37,088 nucleotides of DNA from Caldilineaceae bacterium. Its GTDB lineage: Bacteria; Chloroflexota; Anaerolineae; Caldilineales; Caldilineaceae. The stretch is taken from contig JALSIX010000148.1 of assembly GCA_026989655.1 (NCBI GenBank), positions 1-37,088 of the forward strand, in the 5' to 3' direction. Positions 25,623 through 36,796 of this stretch are shown piece after piece; position 1 is the stretch's first letter, and each line of letters begins with the position of its first letter. The notes beneath the pieces are model-generated. The model did no database searches and had not been told where the DNA came from. It was given only the letters and a program-made list of their open reading frames with translations. The position numbers and the translations under genes are program-made.

Positions 25623-27431
25623 ATGGACAGCGAACCCACAGCCGTGCCGAAGACCACCCATCGCCCTCGGCTGACCAACCGAGAAGTGGCCGCGATCTTC
25701 GAGGAGATCGCGGACATGCTGGAGGTCTTGGGGGAGAATCCCTACAAGATCCGGGCCTACCGCAACGCGGCCCGGACCCTCCAGGACCTCCACGCCAGCC
25801 TGTACGAGATCCACCGGGCCGGAACCCTGGAGGAGCTGCCCGGCATCGGCGAGGCCATCTCCAAGAAGATCGCAGAGCTGTTGGAGACCGGACACCTGAG
25901 CTACCACCAGGAGCTGGCCGCCCAGGTCCCCAAAGGGGTCTTGGAGATGATGCGGGTGCCCGAGGTGGGCCCGAAGACGGCCCGTCGCCTGTGGCAGGAG
26001 CTGGGCATCACCGGCGTAGAGGCCCTGGAACAGGCCGCCCGGGAGGGCCGGATCCGCCGCCTCAAGGGCTTCGGCCCCAAGACCGAGGAGAAGATCCTCC
26101 GGGGCATCCAGCTGCTGGCCCAACAGACCACCCGTATGCCCATCGGCCATGCCCGGCCCCTGGCCCTGGAACTGGTGGCCGCGCTGGAACGGGCCTCGGG
26201 CGATGCCCTGGCCCGCATCGCCATCGCGGGCAGCCTGCGCCGCTGGAAGGAGACCATTGGCGACGTAGACCTGCTGGCCATCAGCCATCGACCTGCCGCG
26301 GTGATGGAGGCCTTCTGCCACCTGGACTACGTGGACGAGGTCCTGGCCCAGGGGACCACCAAGAGCAGCGTCGTCCTCCACAACGGCCTCCAGGTGGACC
26401 TGCGGGTGGTGGAACCCCGGCACTGGGGAGCTGCCCTCTGCTACTTCACCGGCAGCAAGGCCCACAACGTGGCCCTGCGAGAGCTGGCCCTGGAGCAGGG
26501 ATGGAGCTTGAACGAATACGGTCTCACCGCCCGCAACCACCCGGAGCTGCCCGACGGCACCCAGCGCTTCTTCCCCGAGGAAGAGGCCCTCTATGCCTTC
26601 CTGGGGCTGGACTTCATCCCCCCCGAGCTCCGGGAGGCCCGAGGCGAGATCCAGGCGGCCCGGGCACATCGGCTGCCCCGGCTGATCCAGGAGACGGACA
26701 TCCAGGGAGAGCTCCACGGCCACAGCACCTGGAGCAGCGACGGCAAGGCCTCCATCCCGGAGATGGCCGAGGCCGCTCGGGCCCGGGGCCATCGCTACTG
26801 GGCCTGCACAGACCACAGCGCGGGCCTGGGCATCACCGGGGGGCTGGACGGCGACGCGGTGCTCCGCCAGGCCCAGGAGATCCAGGCCCTCAACCGCCGC
26901 TATCGAGAGCAGGGCATCGACTTCCGGATCCTGCACGGCATAGAGGTGGAGATCCTGGCCGACGGCTCCCTGGGGCTGCCCGACGAGATCCTGGCCCGCC
27001 TGGACGTGGTGGTGGCCAGCATCCACACGGCCCAACGCCAGGATCCGGAGACCATCACCGAGCGCTGCCTGCAGGCCGTCCGCAACCCCCACGTGGACAT
27101 CCTGGGCCATCCCACCGGCCGCCTGGTGGGCCAGCGCCCCCCCACAGCCATCGACCTGGAACGGGTCCTGAAGGCCTGTGCCGAGACCGGCACCGTGGTG
27201 GAGGTCAACGCCAGCCCCTATCGCCTGGACCTGAACGACATCCACGCCCGCCGGGCCGTGGAGCTGGGCTGCATGCTGGCCATCAGCTGCGACGCCCACA
27301 GCCCCGAGGGCCTGGACGTGCTGGAGTACGGGGTGGCCACCGCCCGGCGAGGTTGGGTGGAACCCCAGCAGGTGGTCAACACCCGCCCCGTGGAGGAGAT
27401 GCTGGCCCTGTTGAAGGACCGAAGCCGTTGA
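25623..27431 (+). CDS. polX: Bacterial DNA polymerase X with PHP domain
   Basis: Gap-filling DNA polymerase for base excision repair, with an associated 3'-5' exonuclease/AP-processing PHP domain. The 602-residue protein has an N-terminal 8-kDa domain with helix-hairpin-helix motifs ([37 protein letters not shown]), the palm with the metal-binding pair Asp214 and Asp216 in GDVDLL and Asp259 in LQVDLRVV, the YFTGSKAHN dNTP-binding motif, and a C-terminal PHP domain (from about 360) with [12 protein letters not shown] (His365, His367), HGIEVEI, SIHT and DAHS. All key residues are present. The start follows a TATAAT by six bases, suggesting leaderless translation. ligA and nfo follow on the same strand. 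Confidence 0.96.
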   Translation: MDSEPTAVPKTTHRPRLTNREVAAIFEEIADMLEVLGENPYKIRAYRNAARTLQDLHASLYEIHRAGTLEELPGIGEAISKKIAELLETGHLSYHQELAAQVPKGVLEMMRVPEVGPKTARRLWQELGITGVEALEQAAREGRIRRLKGFGPKTEEKILRGIQLLAQQTTRMPIGHARPLALELVAALERASGDALARIAIAGSLRRWKETIGDVDLLAISHRPAAVMEAFCHLDYVDEVLAQGTTKSSVVLHNGLQVDLRVVEPRHWGAALCYFTGSKAHNVALRELALEQGWSLNEYGLTARNHPELPDGTQRFFPEEEALYAFLGLDFIPPELREARGEIQAARAHRLPRLIQETDIQGELHGHSTWSSDGKASIPEMAEAARARGHRYWACTDHSAGLGITGGLDGDAVLRQAQEIQALNRRYREQGIDFRILHGIEVEILADGSLGLPDEILARLDVVVASIHTAQRQDPETITERCLQAVRNPHVDILGHPTGRLVGQRPPTAIDLERVLKACAETGTVVEVNASPYRLDLNDIHARRAVELGCMLAISCDAHSPEGLDVLEYGVATARRGWVEPQQVVNTRPVEEMLALLKDRSR

Positions 27432-27473
27432 CCGTCCCGACCCAACGCCCCCTACTCGCCCGCGGAGCTACCC

Positions 27474-28208
27474 ATGGTGGACAGAGACGAACCGAGATTC
27501 GACCCGGCTCCGGAGCCGCCCAAGCCCGATCCGCTCCCGCCCGAGCCTCGCTTCGATCCCGAGCGCACCCCCCCTCCGCCTCCCGGCAGGCCGGAGCCGC
27601 CCGGGCCCGACACCAGGCCCCCCGTGCCCGAACAGGAGAAACGGCCCCCCCAGGAGGAGGAGCCCTGGTACGGCCGAGACCGCATGGTGCCGGGCTTCGA
27701 CTCCTCCCGGGCCCGGCGAGCTCGACGGCTAGGACGCACCGTGCCCTTCTGGTGGCTCATCGGCGCCCTGGTCCTGGGGATCGTGGTGGTCGCCTCCCTG
27801 TTCTTCCGGGCCGACTCCACACCCTCCCAGGAACCGCCGGCCCTGGAGGCCTCCCCGGAGACCACCGGGCCCCAGGAGGCGCTGGCCCCGGCCACAACCC
27901 CGACAGTGGAGGCCCAGCCCACGCCCGTGCCCACCTCGCCCCCGGTCTTCGGAGTGGGCCAACAGGTGGTGGTGGCCAACACCGACGGCGAGGGCATCCG
28001 CCTGCGCAGCGCACCGGGCCTGGGGAGCCTCACCCTGGAGATCTACGAGGAAGGACGGGTCTTCCAGATCCTGGAGCCCGGACCGGAATACCCGGTCTAC
28101 CCTGTGGAGGCCGACGGCTATCGCTGGTATCGGGTCCAGGTGACCGACGACCCGGAGGACCAGCTCAGCGGCTGGGTGGCCGGGGAGTTCCTGGCACCAC
28201 AGCCCTGA
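27474..28208 (+). CDS. Single-pass membrane protein with extracellular SH3b domain
   Basis: The 244-residue product has a Pro/Glu/Arg-rich cytosolic N-terminus (1-85), one TM helix (about 89-111, PFWWLIGALVLGIVVVASLFF) flanked by Arg on the inside, a Pro/Thr-rich linker (115-158) and a C-terminal bacterial SH3-like domain (VGQQVVVANTDGEGIRLRSAPGL... WYRVQVTDDPEDQLSGWVAGEFL). SH3b domains often bind cell-wall peptides or other surface polymers. Nothing in it suggests DNA repair, although it lies between polX and ligA on the same strand, 42 nt after polX. A GGAG precedes ATG. The actual ligand is unknown. Confidence 0.85.
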   Translation: MVDRDEPRFDPAPEPPKPDPLPPEPRFDPERTPPPPPGRPEPPGPDTRPPVPEQEKRPPQEEEPWYGRDRMVPGFDSSRARRARRLGRTVPFWWLIGALVLGIVVVASLFFRADSTPSQEPPALEASPETTGPQEALAPATTPTVEAQPTPVPTSPPVFGVGQQVVVANTDGEGIRLRSAPGLGSLTLEIYEEGRVFQILEPGPEYPVYPVEADGYRWYRVQVTDDPEDQLSGWVAGEFLAPQP

Positions 28209-30545
<2,337 letters not shown>

Positions 30546-30613
30546 GGGGCCGCGTTCGAGATCGCACCCGGGCCGACGATCCGGCCCGGACCACAACACG
30601 AGGAGCTAGACGT

Positions 30614-31525
30614 ATGGGAGTCCTGTTGTTGGGCGCGCACATGTCCATCGCCGGTGGGGTGAGCAGGGCCCTGGAACGGGGGGCTGCCGAGGGCATGAAC
30701 GCCATCCAGCTCTTCACCAAGAGCAGCCGCCAGTGGGTGGGCCCTCCCATCAACCCCGAGGACGTGGCCCGCTGGAACGAACTGAGGCCCCGGCTCGGGA
30801 TCCAGGCCGTGGTGAGCCACGCGGCCTACCTGATCAACCTGGCCAGCCCCAAGGACGACCTGTGGGAGAAGAGCCTGGCCGCGCACCGGGATGAGCTGGA
30901 ACGGGCCCATGCCTACGGCATCCCCCACGTGGTGCTCCACCCGGGCTCCCACACGGGCAGCGGCGAGGAGGCAGGCATGGCCCGGGTCGCGGAGGCCCTG
31001 AACCGCCTCCACCAGGAGCTGCCCCACTGTCAGGATGTCCGCACCCTGTTGGAGCTCATGGCCGGGCAGGGCTCGGTGGTGGGCTATCGGCTGGAACAAC
31101 TGGCCGCCATGATGGAACAGGTGGAGGACAGCTCCCGGGTGGGAGTCTGCCTGGACACCTGCCACGCCCTGGCCGCGGGCTACGACTTCCGCACGGAGGA
31201 GGGCTACGCGGCCTTCGTCCAGGCCGTGGAGGCCACCATAGGCCTGGACCGGGTCCACTGCTGGCACTTCAACGACAGCCAGCACCCCCTGGGCAGCCGC
31301 AAGGACCGCCACACCCACATCGGCCAGGGCCAGGTGGGCCTGGAGGGCTTCCGCCACATCCTCAACGACCCCCGGTGGGATGGCATCCCCATGCTGTTGG
31401 AGACGCCCAAGGACAAGGACGGGGACGGCAAGGACCACGCCAACCTGCGCCGCCTCATCGAGCTGGTGGCGGACCCCCGGCGGATCCCCCCGGGGATGCG
31501 GGACTGGTTGGCGGAGCCATCCTAG
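30614..31525 (+). CDS. nfo: Endonuclease IV (AP endonuclease)
   Basis: Zn-dependent enzyme that cuts DNA 5' of abasic sites. The 303-residue TIM-barrel protein conserves all nine metal ligands of E. coli Nfo: His69, His109, Glu147, Asp181, His184, His218, Asp231, His233 and Glu263, with the signatures VLHPGSHTG, VCLDTCHALAAGYD and HFNDSQHPLGSRKDRHTHIG. The usual LENTAGQG reads LELMAGQG, so the Asn-Thr pair is replaced while the Glu ligand is kept. AGGAG lies eight bases before ATG. With polX and ligA it provides incision, gap filling and ligation of base excision repair. The downstream dehydrogenase starts 76 nt later. Confidence 0.97.
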   Translation: MGVLLLGAHMSIAGGVSRALERGAAEGMNAIQLFTKSSRQWVGPPINPEDVARWNELRPRLGIQAVVSHAAYLINLASPKDDLWEKSLAAHRDELERAHAYGIPHVVLHPGSHTGSGEEAGMARVAEALNRLHQELPHCQDVRTLLELMAGQGSVVGYRLEQLAAMMEQVEDSSRVGVCLDTCHALAAGYDFRTEEGYAAFVQAVEATIGLDRVHCWHFNDSQHPLGSRKDRHTHIGQGQVGLEGFRHILNDPRWDGIPMLLETPKDKDGDGKDHANLRRLIELVADPRRIPPGMRDWLAEPS

Positions 31526-31601
31526 GCCCTGGGCACCTGCCCTGGAAATGGCCCAGGGGCCGGGCACGAGGATCCATGATCGTCCTGGGAGGAGGGAAGC
31601 C

Positions 31602-33080
31602 ATGACACAGCTTGCGGAGATCCAACTGCGGGACCGCTCCCTGCTGCGGAGCCAAGGGTTCATCGGGGGAGAATGGGTGGATGCCCACTCGGGCAGGACC
31701 TTTCCCGTCCACAACCCGGCCACCGGCCAGGTCCTGGCTCAGGTGGCCGACATGGGAGCCGAGGAGACCCGCCGGGCCATCCAGGCCGCGGACACGGCCT
31801 GGCCAGCCTGGCGAGGATTGACCGCCGGCGAGCGGGCCGCCATCCTGCGGCGGTGGAACGACCTGATCCGGGAACACCAGGAGGACCTGGCCCTCCTCAT
31901 GACCCTGGAGCAGGGCAAGCCCCTGTTCGAGGCCCGGGGCGAGGTCCGCTACGGAGCCTCCTTTGTGGAGTGGTTCGCGGAGGAGGCCCGCCGGATCTAC
32001 GGGGACGTGATCCCCAGCCACGTGGGCAATGCCCGGCTGGTGGTGGTCAAACAGCCCGTGGGCGTGGTCGGGGCCATCACCCCCTGGAACTTCCCCAACG
32101 CCATGATCACCCGGAAGGTGGCCCCGGCCCTGGCCGCGGGATGTACCGTGGTCATCAAGCCCGCGGAGGACACGCCCCTCTCCGCGCTGGCCCTGGCCGA
32201 GCTGGCCCAACGAGCCGGCTTCCCCCCCGGTGTCCTGAACGTGGTCACCGCCCTGGATCCGGTTCCCGTGGGCCAGGAGCTGACCGCCAACCCCACGGTG
32301 CGGAAGATCTCCTTCACCGGATCCACCCAGGTGGGCAAGCTCCTCCTCCGCCAGAGCGCGGACACGGTGAAACGGGTCTCCCTGGAGCTGGGGGGCAACG
32401 CGCCCTTCATCGTCTTCGACGACGCAGAGGTGGACGAGGCCGTGGCCGGCGCCCTGGCCTGCAAATACCGCAACGCGGGCCAGACCTGTGTGTGCGCCAA
32501 CCGGATCTTCGTCCACACCGCGGTGTACGACGAGTTCGCCCACAAATACGCGGACGCGGTCTCCCGGCTCAAGGTGGGCTACGGCCTGGAGGAGGGCGTG
32601 GTCATCGGCCCCCTGATCAACCAGGCTGCGGTGGAGAAGGTCGAACGCCTGCTGGAGGACGCGGTCCGGAAGGGGGCCCAGGTGATCCTGGGCGGCCATC
32701 GCCATCCCCGAGGAGGGACCTTCTTCGAACCCACGGTGGTCACCGAGGTGACACCGGAGATGGCCTTCACCCAGGAGGAGATCTTCGGCCCCATCGCCCC
32801 TCTGTACCGCTTCCGCACCGAGGAGGAGGTCATCCGCCTGGCCAACAGCACCCGCTATGGCCTGGCCGCGTACTTCTACAGCCGGGACATCGGTCGGGTG
32901 TGGCGGGTGGCCGAGGGGCTGGAGTACGGCATGGTGGGCATCAACACGGGGCTCATCTCCACCGCGGTGGCCCCCTTCGGCGGGGTCAAGGAGTCCGGCA
33001 TCGGCCGGGAGGGCTCCCGGTACGGCGTCGACGAGTACGTGGAGATCAAGTACCTGTGCATGGGAGGCATCGATCGCTGA
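31602..33080 (+). CDS. gabD: NAD(P)-dependent succinate-semialdehyde dehydrogenase family protein
   Basis: Oxidises an aldehyde, probably succinate semialdehyde, to the acid. The 492-residue ALDH has the cofactor motifs ITPWNFPNAMITRK and FTGSTQVGK, catalytic Glu262 in LELGGNAP and Cys296 in GQTCVCANR. The second cysteine, Cys298, forms the CVC arrangement used as a redox switch in known SSADHs. The C-terminal PFGGVKESGIGREGSRYGVDEYVEIKYLC block is typical of GabD/SSADH. A strong GGAGGAGGG precedes ATG. No GABA transaminase or succinate gene is adjacent, so the physiological aldehyde could differ. Confidence 0.9.
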   Translation: MTQLAEIQLRDRSLLRSQGFIGGEWVDAHSGRTFPVHNPATGQVLAQVADMGAEETRRAIQAADTAWPAWRGLTAGERAAILRRWNDLIREHQEDLALLMTLEQGKPLFEARGEVRYGASFVEWFAEEARRIYGDVIPSHVGNARLVVVKQPVGVVGAITPWNFPNAMITRKVAPALAAGCTVVIKPAEDTPLSALALAELAQRAGFPPGVLNVVTALDPVPVGQELTANPTVRKISFTGSTQVGKLLLRQSADTVKRVSLELGGNAPFIVFDDAEVDEAVAGALACKYRNAGQTCVCANRIFVHTAVYDEFAHKYADAVSRLKVGYGLEEGVVIGPLINQAAVEKVERLLEDAVRKGAQVILGGHRHPRGGTFFEPTVVTEVTPEMAFTQEEIFGPIAPLYRFRTEEEVIRLANSTRYGLAAYFYSRDIGRVWRVAEGLEYGMVGINTGLISTAVAPFGGVKESGIGREGSRYGVDEYVEIKYLCMGGIDR

Positions 33081-33127
33081 GGCAGGCCATCGAGCCTCCA
33101 CCGGTGAAGGCCCAGGGAAGGCGGGCT

Positions 33128-33451
33128 GTGTCCTGGAGACGGTGGCTCTGGAGTCGACTGCCCCTCGGCGGTTCCCAGCGGGCCCTGTTGAGGGCCCTGG
33201 CCCAGGGACACGTGCTGAAGGTCCACCGGACGGTGGACGGCGCGAAGGTCTACCGGCTGCACCGTCTGGACGGCCAGACGGAGACCGTGCCCGGAGGGGT
33301 GGTGCGGGGCCTGGAGCGCCGGGGGCTCATCGAGAGCAACATGAAGTTCCCCGCGGCCACCTTCATGCTCACGGAGCGGGGAAGGGCCTGGGTCGCCCCC
33401 GGGGACAGAGACCGGCCCGGGCCGGTGGGTCCCCGGGGGTTCAACCGTTGA
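33128..33451 (+). CDS. Small winged-helix-like protein
   Basis: The product of about 107 residues starts SWRRWLWSRL after the initiator and has the look of a compact winged helix: GSQRALLRALAQGHVLKVHR, then a beta-hairpin (DGAKVYRLHRLDGQTETV), GVVRGLERRGLIESN and finally ATFMLTERGRAWV. Such L..L..G..(strand)..V..L..RGLI...(strand) LTxxG proteins are small DNA-binding or ArdK-like regulators, often of unknown target. The likely start is GTG 33128, six bases after GGGAAGG; GTG 33104 is an alternative. It follows gabD by 47 nt and converges with the DUF309 gene (7 bp between stops). A 16-bp GC palindrome is inside its 3' end. Confidence 0.6.
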   Translation: MSWRRWLWSRLPLGGSQRALLRALAQGHVLKVHRTVDGAKVYRLHRLDGQTETVPGGVVRGLERRGLIESNMKFPAATFMLTERGRAWVAPGDRDRPGPVGPRGFNR

Positions 33452-33458
33452 GAGTCGG

Positions 33459-34286
33459 CTACTCCGGCAGCTCTACCAGGGCCTCGGGATCGTCCACCCC
33501 ATAGGGGTTGTCGAACGCGATCCGAGGCAGCCGTTCAGGGGTCCACTGGGCCAAGGCCTGGGGGCCCCCAGCGGTGAGCTCCCGATGAATGGCCTCCGCG
33601 GCCTCCCGGAGGCGGCCCACCTGGATTCCCTGGCACACATCCGGGAAACGCCGCAGCTTGGGCAGTCCCCGTCGGAACATCTTGATGGCCCCCCGCCAGT
33701 TGCCCTGGAGCATGTGGTGGAAGGCCACCCCGACCTGGAGGATGCCCTGGTAGAGGTCCCGCACCGGTCCCGGCTCCTGGTTCCAGGCCAGCTCCAGGTA
33801 CTCGTGCTGTTCGAAGTAGCGTCCCTGGTTGAAGGCCAGCAGGCCGGCCACGGCCGAGGGGCTGGGGGGATCCTGGCAGCCGGGAACAGGCTCCGGGGTG
33901 GGCAGCAGATGGCGGCGGACCAGTTCGGGGAGCCCGGCCATGAAACGGCCCCGGGGCCAGGCCTGGTCCGCGCCGGCCTCCTGGGCTCGGGCCAGGGCGG
34001 CTGTGTCCACGTGGCTGCCGAAGGCCACGATGGGTGCCTGGCGGGTGTGGGGCAGGAGCTTGCACCGGCGGATGGCCCCTGCCCAGTCTCCGGGGGTGGA
34101 CAGGTCCACCAGCACCAGGTGGGGAAACCAGCGGCCCACCGCCTCCACCAGATCGTCCGGGGTCTCCACCACGATGGCCTGTCCGCCCACGGCCTGGATC
34201 ACGTCCACCAGCCGAGGCGCGAAGAAGAGGTCCGGCTCCAACACCACCACTCGGGGCCGTTCCAGCGTGCGGGGATCGGTGACCAT
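33459..34286 (-). CDS. Receiver-like domain fused to DUF309
   Basis: The 275-residue protein has an N-terminal CheY-like domain (10-125) with the phosphorylation-site Asp61 in LVLVDLS and the acidic pair Glu17/Asp19 in VLEPDLF, but the conserved Lys before Pro is missing (ADQAWPRGRF), so signalling may be phosphorylation-independent. Residues about 144-220 are DUF309 (LAFNQGRYFEQHEYLELAW, LYQGILQVGVAFHHMLQGNWRGAIKMF), a helical family of unknown function. The last 50 residues are unassigned. It is divergent from xseB, with a shared AT-rich stretch (34330-34367) between them. Confidence 0.85.
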   Translation of the reverse strand: MVTDPRTLERPRVVVLEPDLFFAPRLVDVIQAVGGQAIVVETPDDLVEAVGRWFPHLVLVDLSTPGDWAGAIRRCKLLPHTRQAPIVAFGSHVDTAALARAQEAGADQAWPRGRFMAGLPELVRRHLLPTPEPVPGCQDPPSPSAVAGLLAFNQGRYFEQHEYLELAWNQEPGPVRDLYQGILQVGVAFHHMLQGNWRGAIKMFRRGLPKLRRFPDVCQGIQVGRLREAAEAIHRELTAGGPQALAQWTPERLPRIAFDNPYGVDDPEALVELPE

Positions 34287-34358
34287 GGTCTCGTTGTCCT
34301 TTCCAACAGCGCTGTGGGGTTGGGGCTGGTCTCCATTTTACCCCGGTCCTGGCCTTTC

Positions 34359-34391
34359 TGCTATACTGACCGGATGTCGAGCCCGATATCG
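34359..34391 (+). promoter_or_regulatory. xseB promoter (extended -10) with downstream CGATATCG palindrome
   Basis: TGC-TATACT (34359-34367) is a strong extended -10; no -35 match is seen. An in-frame ATG (34374) begins six bases after the -10, exactly as at polX. The palindrome CGATATCG (34384-34391) lies about ten bases after the predicted start, where a bound protein would block elongation. Confidence 0.55.
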
Positions 34392-34439
34392 AGCACCGAG
34401 ATGGAGCCGGGCCCACTAGAGCAGGAGGGCACCGTGGAC

Positions 34440-34694
34440 ATGGCGGAACCCAAGATCCTCTCCCCAGAGGCGATCGCAGGGCTGTCCTTCGAAGAGGCCT
34501 ACGCCCACCTGGAGCAGGTGGTGGCCTTCATCGAACAGGGGGATCTGCCCCTGGAACAGGCTCTGGCCCTCTACGAACAGGGCGTTCTGTTGGCCGAACA
34601 CTGCGCCCAGAAGCTGGAGCAGGCAGAGCTTCGGGTGTCCCAATGGCAGGGGGGCGGCTCCCTGGAACCTTTCGACGAGTGGGCCCAACCATAG
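34440..34694 (+). CDS. xseB: Exodeoxyribonuclease VII small subunit
   Basis: Small subunit of ExoVII, which degrades single-stranded DNA to acid-soluble oligonucleotides. The 84-residue form has the family helical core LSFEEAYAHLEQVVAFIEQG, LPLEQALALYEQGVLLAEHC and QKLEQAELRV. The start at 34440 has AGGAGGG ten bases upstream; an in-frame ATG at 34374 sits at the predicted transcription start and would give a leaderless 106-residue form, so two starts are possible. The large subunit gene xseA, usually adjacent, is not in this window. The DUF212 gene follows after 12 nt. Confidence 0.93.
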   Translation: MAEPKILSPEAIAGLSFEEAYAHLEQVVAFIEQGDLPLEQALALYEQGVLLAEHCAQKLEQAELRVSQWQGGGSLEPFDEWAQP

Positions 34695-34706
34695 GCCGCA
34701 GATCCC

Positions 34707-35156
34707 ATGCAGATCGCTGCCAATCCCAGCCTGTGGATCCCTCTGAGCGTGGTCCTGGGGGTCCAGCTCTTCAAGTTCCTGTGGGAGTGGTTCCGGCTCC
34801 GGGACTTCGACCTGCGGGTGCTCACCCGGGCCGGCGGCATGCCCAGCAGCCACTCGGCCATGGTGACCAGCCTGGCCACCTCCATCGGCTACCGCCAGGG
34901 CACCCAGAGCGACCTCTTTGCCCTGGCCGTGGTCCTGGCCCTGATCGTCATGTACGACGCGGCCGGAGTGCGCCAGTCCGCGGGGAAACAGGCCCGGGTG
35001 CTCAACCAGATCCTCCGGGAGCTGTTCAGCGGCCAGCCTGTGAGCGAGCAGGAGCTGAAGGAACTCATCGGCCACACGCCCTTCGAGGTCTTCGTGGGCG
35101 CGCTGGTGGGGATCCTGTACAGCGCACTCTGGTTCGAGGTGCTCGGCATGGAGTAG
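34707..35156 (+). CDS. Divergent PAP2 (DUF212) membrane protein
   Basis: The 149-residue protein belongs to the divergent acid phosphatase/PAP2-related DUF212 family. It has an N-terminal TM helix (10-27), GGMPSSHSAMV (the conserved PSSHS motif), a second hydrophobic helix (FALAVVLALIVMYDAAGVR), QSAGKQARVLN, and a C-terminal GHTPFEVFVGALVGILYSALWF helix. The full phosphatase triad of PAP2 is incomplete in this family, and activity is not established. It follows xseB by 12 nt and is probably co-transcribed. Function unknown. Confidence 0.92.
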   Translation: MQIAANPSLWIPLSVVLGVQLFKFLWEWFRLRDFDLRVLTRAGGMPSSHSAMVTSLATSIGYRQGTQSDLFALAVVLALIVMYDAAGVRQSAGKQARVLNQILRELFSGQPVSEQELKELIGHTPFEVFVGALVGILYSALWFEVLGME

Positions 35157-35170
35157 GCCAGGCCGGCCCC

Positions 35171-35200
35171 GGATTTTTCTCAACACCCCCTGAAAAATCC
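35171..35200. promoter_or_regulatory. AT-rich inverted repeat abutting the -35 of the radical SAM gene
   Basis: GGATTTTTC (35171-35179) and GAAAAATCC (35192-35200) are perfect 9-bp arms 12 bp apart, ending exactly where the -35 begins. The AT-richness is striking in this genome. It is likely an operator or activator site; as a terminator for the DUF212 gene it would be poor because the stem is A/T-rich and C-rich sequence follows. Confidence 0.6.
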
Positions 35201-35229
35201 TTGCCCCCCGCAGGGAAGTGTGCTAGAAT
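35201..35229 (+). promoter_or_regulatory. Promoter of the radical SAM gene (extended -10)
   Basis: TTGCCC (35201-35206), 17 bp, TAGAAT (35224-35229) with TG before the -10, the same -10 as sufR P2. Start near 35236, about 47 nt before the ATG. Confidence 0.65.
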
Positions 35230-35282
35230 AGCTCGTCGTCCCGAGCTCCCGCCCTGTGTCGAGACACCCAGGAGAGACGTCG

Positions 35283-36623
<1,341 letters not shown>

Positions 36624-36634
36624 CCGCCTCGTCC

Positions 36635-36656
36635 TCCCTGGCCTGGAACCCAGGGA
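36635..36656 (+). terminator. Weak hairpin after the radical SAM gene
   Basis: TCCCTGG (36635-36641) pairs with CCAGGGA (36650-36656). No T-run follows, so intrinsic termination is doubtful; the position 12 nt after the stop is the only support. Confidence 0.25.
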
Positions 36657-36734
36657 AGGCCGGGCCAGAAGACGAGGTCCTGTGCCCGGACCACTGCCGG
36701 GGCCCCTCACCGCCCGTCGGACTACAATTCCCCG

Positions 36735-36763
36735 TTGTCCGTCGCCTGCACCCAGGGTAAAAT
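36735..36763 (+). promoter_or_regulatory. Promoter-like sequence before the reductase remnant
   Basis: TTGTCC (36735-36740), 17 bp, TAAAAT (36758-36763). It points into the frameshifted reductase remnant and may be a surviving promoter that now drives a downstream gene outside the window. Confidence 0.45.
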
Positions 36764-36796
36764 AGAGGGCTGGAGGCCCCCGGGAGCGTCCCCCCA

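Noticed and set aside
33411-33426. 16-bp perfect GC palindrome as a bidirectional terminator between convergent genes
   Set aside because: It lies within the coding end of the winged-helix gene and has no T-run on either side; kept only as a note.
34318-34363. TAAAAT on the minus strand (34340-34335) as promoter of the REC-DUF309 gene
   Set aside because: The -10 is fair but no -35 is present; not strong enough to list.
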